The notes under the pieces are model-generated. The model was not told the origin of the DNA. It saw nothing but the letters and a program-made list of their open reading frames with translations, and made no database searches. The position numbers and the translations under genes are program-made. A DNA stretch of 64,000 nucleotides from Brevundimonas sp. EYE_349 (GTDB taxonomy: Bacteria > Pseudomonadota > Alphaproteobacteria > Caulobacterales > Caulobacteraceae). Of this stretch, positions 61,977 to 64,000 are shown one piece after another (position 1 is the first letter of the stretch; each line of letters begins with the position of its first letter). The stretch spans positions 62,001 through 126,000 of the forward strand of contig NZ_JAHXPB010000004.1 in NCBI RefSeq assembly GCF_023147505.1, given 5' to 3'.

Positions 61977-62771
61977 TCAGGTCGAAAACGGCACGTTTTT
62001 ACAGCGCCGCACGATCATCGGCTGGATCAGAGGGGCGGCGCAAACCAGGCTGGCCTGACGCGGATCGGGCCGGTTGAAGGCCCAGGCGCGGCCGTGATGA
62101 TCGCTGACCCTGGCCCCCGCCTCCGTGGCGATCAGCCAGCCGGCGGCGACGTCCCAGTCCCATTTGGGCGTCAGGGCCAGAGCCGCGTCGAACGCCCCCG
62201 ACGCCACCAGGGCCATGCGATAGGCCAGGGCGTTGCGCTTTGAAAACCGCATCGCCGGCCACGGTTCGTCGAAATAGGGCGCTTCGATCAGCCGCGCGTC
62301 GCCCAGGATCGAGGCGTCATCCAGCGTATCGACATCTGAGGCCGTGACGACCCGGCCGTTGCGTCGCGCCCCGCCGCCGCGCACGGCGACATAGGTCTCG
62401 TCCACCTCGGGCGCATGGATGACGGCGGCGACGACCTCACCGTCCTCGACCACGGCGATGGGCACGCACCACCACGGCGTCCGCTTCATATAGGCCACCG
62501 TGCCGTCGATCGGATCGACCACGAAGATGCGCCGTTTCGACAGGCGATCCGGCGAATCGGCCGTCTCTTCCGACAGCCAGCCATAGTCGGGTCGCGCCGA
62601 CAGCAGCCGGTCCTTCAGCATGGCGTCCACCTTCAGGTCGCCGCTGGTGACGGGCGAACCGCCCGGCTTGGATTCGATCTTCAGCCCCGCCTCGCGCTCG
62701 GCGATGGCCAGGGCGCCCGCGTCGATGGCGGCCTGGCGGATAAGCTCCAGATCGTCGTTCAGGTCCGTCAT
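61977..62771 (-). CDS. cysQ: CysQ-like 3'(2'),5'-bisphosphate nucleotidase (inositol monophosphatase family)
   Basis: 264 residues, Li-sensitive phosphatase superfamily. LSEETADS, VDPIDGTVAYMK and WDWDVAAGWLIATEAGARV are the metal and substrate motifs. The gene follows pmbA with a 4-base overlap, as in other alphaproteobacteria, where it is called cysQ; removal of PAP in sulfate assimilation is the family role. Confidence 0.88.
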   Translation of the reverse strand: MTDLNDDLELIRQAAIDAGALAIAEREAGLKIESKPGGSPVTSGDLKVDAMLKDRLLSARPDYGWLSEETADSPDRLSKRRIFVVDPIDGTVAYMKRTPWWCVPIAVVEDGEVVAAVIHAPEVDETYVAVRGGGARRNGRVVTASDVDTLDDASILGDARLIEAPYFDEPWPAMRFSKRNALAYRMALVASGAFDAALALTPKWDWDVAAGWLIATEAGARVSDHHGRAWAFNRPDPRQASLVCAAPLIQPMIVRRCKNVPFST

Positions 62772-64000
62772 TTGCCGGCGATGGCCACCGCGTCGAACAT
62801 CAGGCTGGGCACGTTGAATCCGCCCCGGAATTCCAGGTCCGAGCCGCGCTGGATGCGCAGATAGAGGTCGGTCAGCTTGCCGGCCACGGTCACTTCGCTG
62901 ACCGGATAGGCGATCGCGCCGTTCTCGAACCAGAAGCCTGACACCCCGGCGGACCAGTCGCCCGTATTGCCGTTCAGCGACGGCCCGAACATCGACGTCA
63001 CCAGCAGGCCCGACCCCGCATCCGCCATCAGACCCGCCAGATCGCGCTCGCCCGCCTCCATATGCAGATTATGGGTCGAGACGCCCGACGGACCCGCCAG
63101 GCCGCGCGACGCATGGCCGGTCGTCTCCAGGCCCAACTGACGAGCCGATGCGCTGTTCAGCAGCCAGGTGGTCAGAATGCCGTCGTCGAACAGGGCGCGC
63201 CGCTCGACCGCCACGCCTTCGTCGTCGAACGGGGTCGACCCCATGCCGCGCGGGCGGAACGGATCGTCGATCAGGGTGACGCCCGGCGCGAACACCCGCT
63301 GGCCCAACCGATCCTTCAGGAAGGAAGTGCCGCGCGCGATGGATGGGCCGGATATGGCCCCCAGCGCGGGCGAAACGATCTGGCCGGCCATGCGATTGTC
63401 GAAGATGACCGGGGCGGTGGTCGAGGCGATCTTCCTCGGCCCCACACGGGCCACGGCCCGCGCGCCGGCGGTGCGCCCGATTTGGTCGGCGCCCGGCAGG
63501 TCGGACAGGTGGCGGGTCGAACGACTTTCGCCGCCGCGCTCCATCGCCCCGTCCTTTTCGGCGATGACGCCGACGCCCAGCGAGAAGGCCGAACCCTCAT
63601 AGGCGCCGTCGAACCCGTGCGACGTCACCAGCCGCCAACGGCTGGACGACCAGGAGGCGTGACCACCCTCGGACCGCGCCACGCCGGTCACGGCCAAGGC
63701 GGCGGCCTCGGCCTCTGCGGCGGCGGCTTCCAGCGCCTCGGCGCTGCGCTCTCTGGCGTCGAACAGGTCCAGGTCGGGCAGGGGGCCGCGCGCAAGCCGC
63801 TCCTGCGGAGCCAGGCCGGCATTGGGGTCTTCCGGCGCCAGCCGCGCCATGGCGACGGCGCGTTCGACCAGCCGGGCCTGCGTCGCCGGCGACAGATCTG
63901 AGGCCGACACCGATGCCTGACGCTGACCCACGAACACTCTCAGGCCCAGGTCGCGCGATTCCTCGCGCTCGATATCTTCCAGCCTACCGTTGCGCACCCC
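62768..64000 (-). CDS. pmbA: PmbA/TldD-family metalloprotease, 5' end beyond window
   Basis: TldE/PmbA subunit of the TldD/E peptidase. About 410 residues are visible up to the window edge; the N-terminus is outside. C-terminal half blocks: GMGSTPFDDEGVAVERR, ILTTWLLNSASARQLG, SGLLVTSMFGPSLNGNTGDW and NGAIAYPVSEVTVAG. PmbA lacks the HExxH-type metal site of TldD, as expected. Upstream of cysQ. Confidence 0.93.
   Translation of the reverse strand, partial: GVRNGRLEDIEREESRDLGLRVFVGQRQASVSASDLSPATQARLVERAVAMARLAPEDPNAGLAPQERLARGPLPDLDLFDARERSAEALEAAAAEAEAAALAVTGVARSEGGHASWSSSRWRLVTSHGFDGAYEGSAFSLGVGVIAEKDGAMERGGESRSTRHLSDLPGADQIGRTAGARAVARVGPRKIASTTAPVIFDNRMAGQIVSPALGAISGPSIARGTSFLKDRLGQRVFAPGVTLIDDPFRPRGMGSTPFDDEGVAVERRALFDDGILTTWLLNSASARQLGLETTGHASRGLAGPSGVSTHNLHMEAGERDLAGLMADAGSGLLVTSMFGPSLNGNTGDWSAGVSGFWFENGAIAYPVSEVTVAGKLTDLYLRIQRGSDLEFRGGFNVPSLMFDAVAIAGK

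Noticed and set aside
1..64000. Prophage, integrative element, tRNA or rRNA genes
   Set aside because: No integrase, phage structural gene, transposase, tRNA cloverleaf or rRNA sequence was recognised by reading; a tRNAscan or Infernal run would settle the RNA part.

Overview
The window is high-GC, densely packed alphaproteobacterial chromosome. A member of the Caulobacteraceae, most likely Brevundimonas, is the best guess. The reasons are the carotenoid cluster (crtI-crtB / ABC transporter / crtE / type II IPP isomerase / crtZ / crtG), which matches the astaxanthin and 2-hydroxyastaxanthin clusters known from Brevundimonas; a BamF-like lipoprotein beside lspA; split gcvPA/gcvPB; and the F0 order atpI-B-E-F'-F. 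No rRNA, tRNA, CRISPR array, prophage or intact insertion sequence was recognised. The content is mostly housekeeping, with small accessory patches.

Layout. 1-7178: carotenoid cluster. crtI is cut by the window edge. crtB carries an apparent one-base deletion. A two-gene ABC exporter follows crtE on the minus strand, and crtE and the isomerase diverge across a perfect inverted repeat. 7126-11681: pyruvate oxidase poxB, a solitary D12-class DNA adenine methyltransferase, a small membrane-anchored protein, rnhB and tag. 11682-12209: gene-free, with three unusual hairpin-plus-triple-repeat modules and two REP-like hairpins. 12210-20860: SDR, ygfZ, a cysteine-cluster protein, a GT9 glycosyltransferase, dihydroorotase, a prephenate-dehydrogenase-like gene, an AT-richer orphan, an alpha/beta hydrolase, an sdpI/sdpR pair and erpA. 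20923-27210: dgt, a SPOR protein, nagZ, scpA, scpB and an orphan CHASE4 histidine kinase. 27221-31406: a broken DUF333 lipoprotein gene, ispH, the F0 ATP synthase operon and its terminator.

31428-38712: two small membrane proteins, an SDR, and the glycine cleavage operon (gcvT-gcvH-gcvPA-gcvPB) behind a tandem glycine riboswitch, with palindromic elements at two internal junctions. 38818-46980: HSL-type esterase, fbp-pncA, an adenine-deaminase-type hydrolase, argS with a co-directional secreted protein, a thioesterase, the BamF-like lipoprotein and lspA. 47032-53936: xseA, two small envelope proteins, purD, an orphan secreted protein, an L,D-transpeptidase-like protein and a secreted amidohydrolase. 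53921-64000: lipid A/LPS genes (lpxK, waaA, DUF374 acyltransferase, msbA-like) and the DUF4170-cysQ-pmbA group. A plus-strand cassette lies between these two groups: an FMN riboswitch, a RibN-like transporter and a CX5R phosphatase.

Links between genes. ispH and the type II isomerase supply and balance IPP/DMAPP for crtE, so the window holds steps from the end of the MEP pathway to hydroxylated carotenoids. LpxK, WaaA, the DUF374 protein and the MsbA-like transporter build and flip the lipid A-Kdo core. The two riboswitches give direct metabolite control of glycine breakdown and of probable riboflavin uptake. The most unusual things seen are the triple-repeat hairpin modules upstream of tag, the ABC exporter embedded in the carotenoid cluster, the two apparent frameshifts (crtB, DUF333), and the symmetric element between crtE and the isomerase gene.
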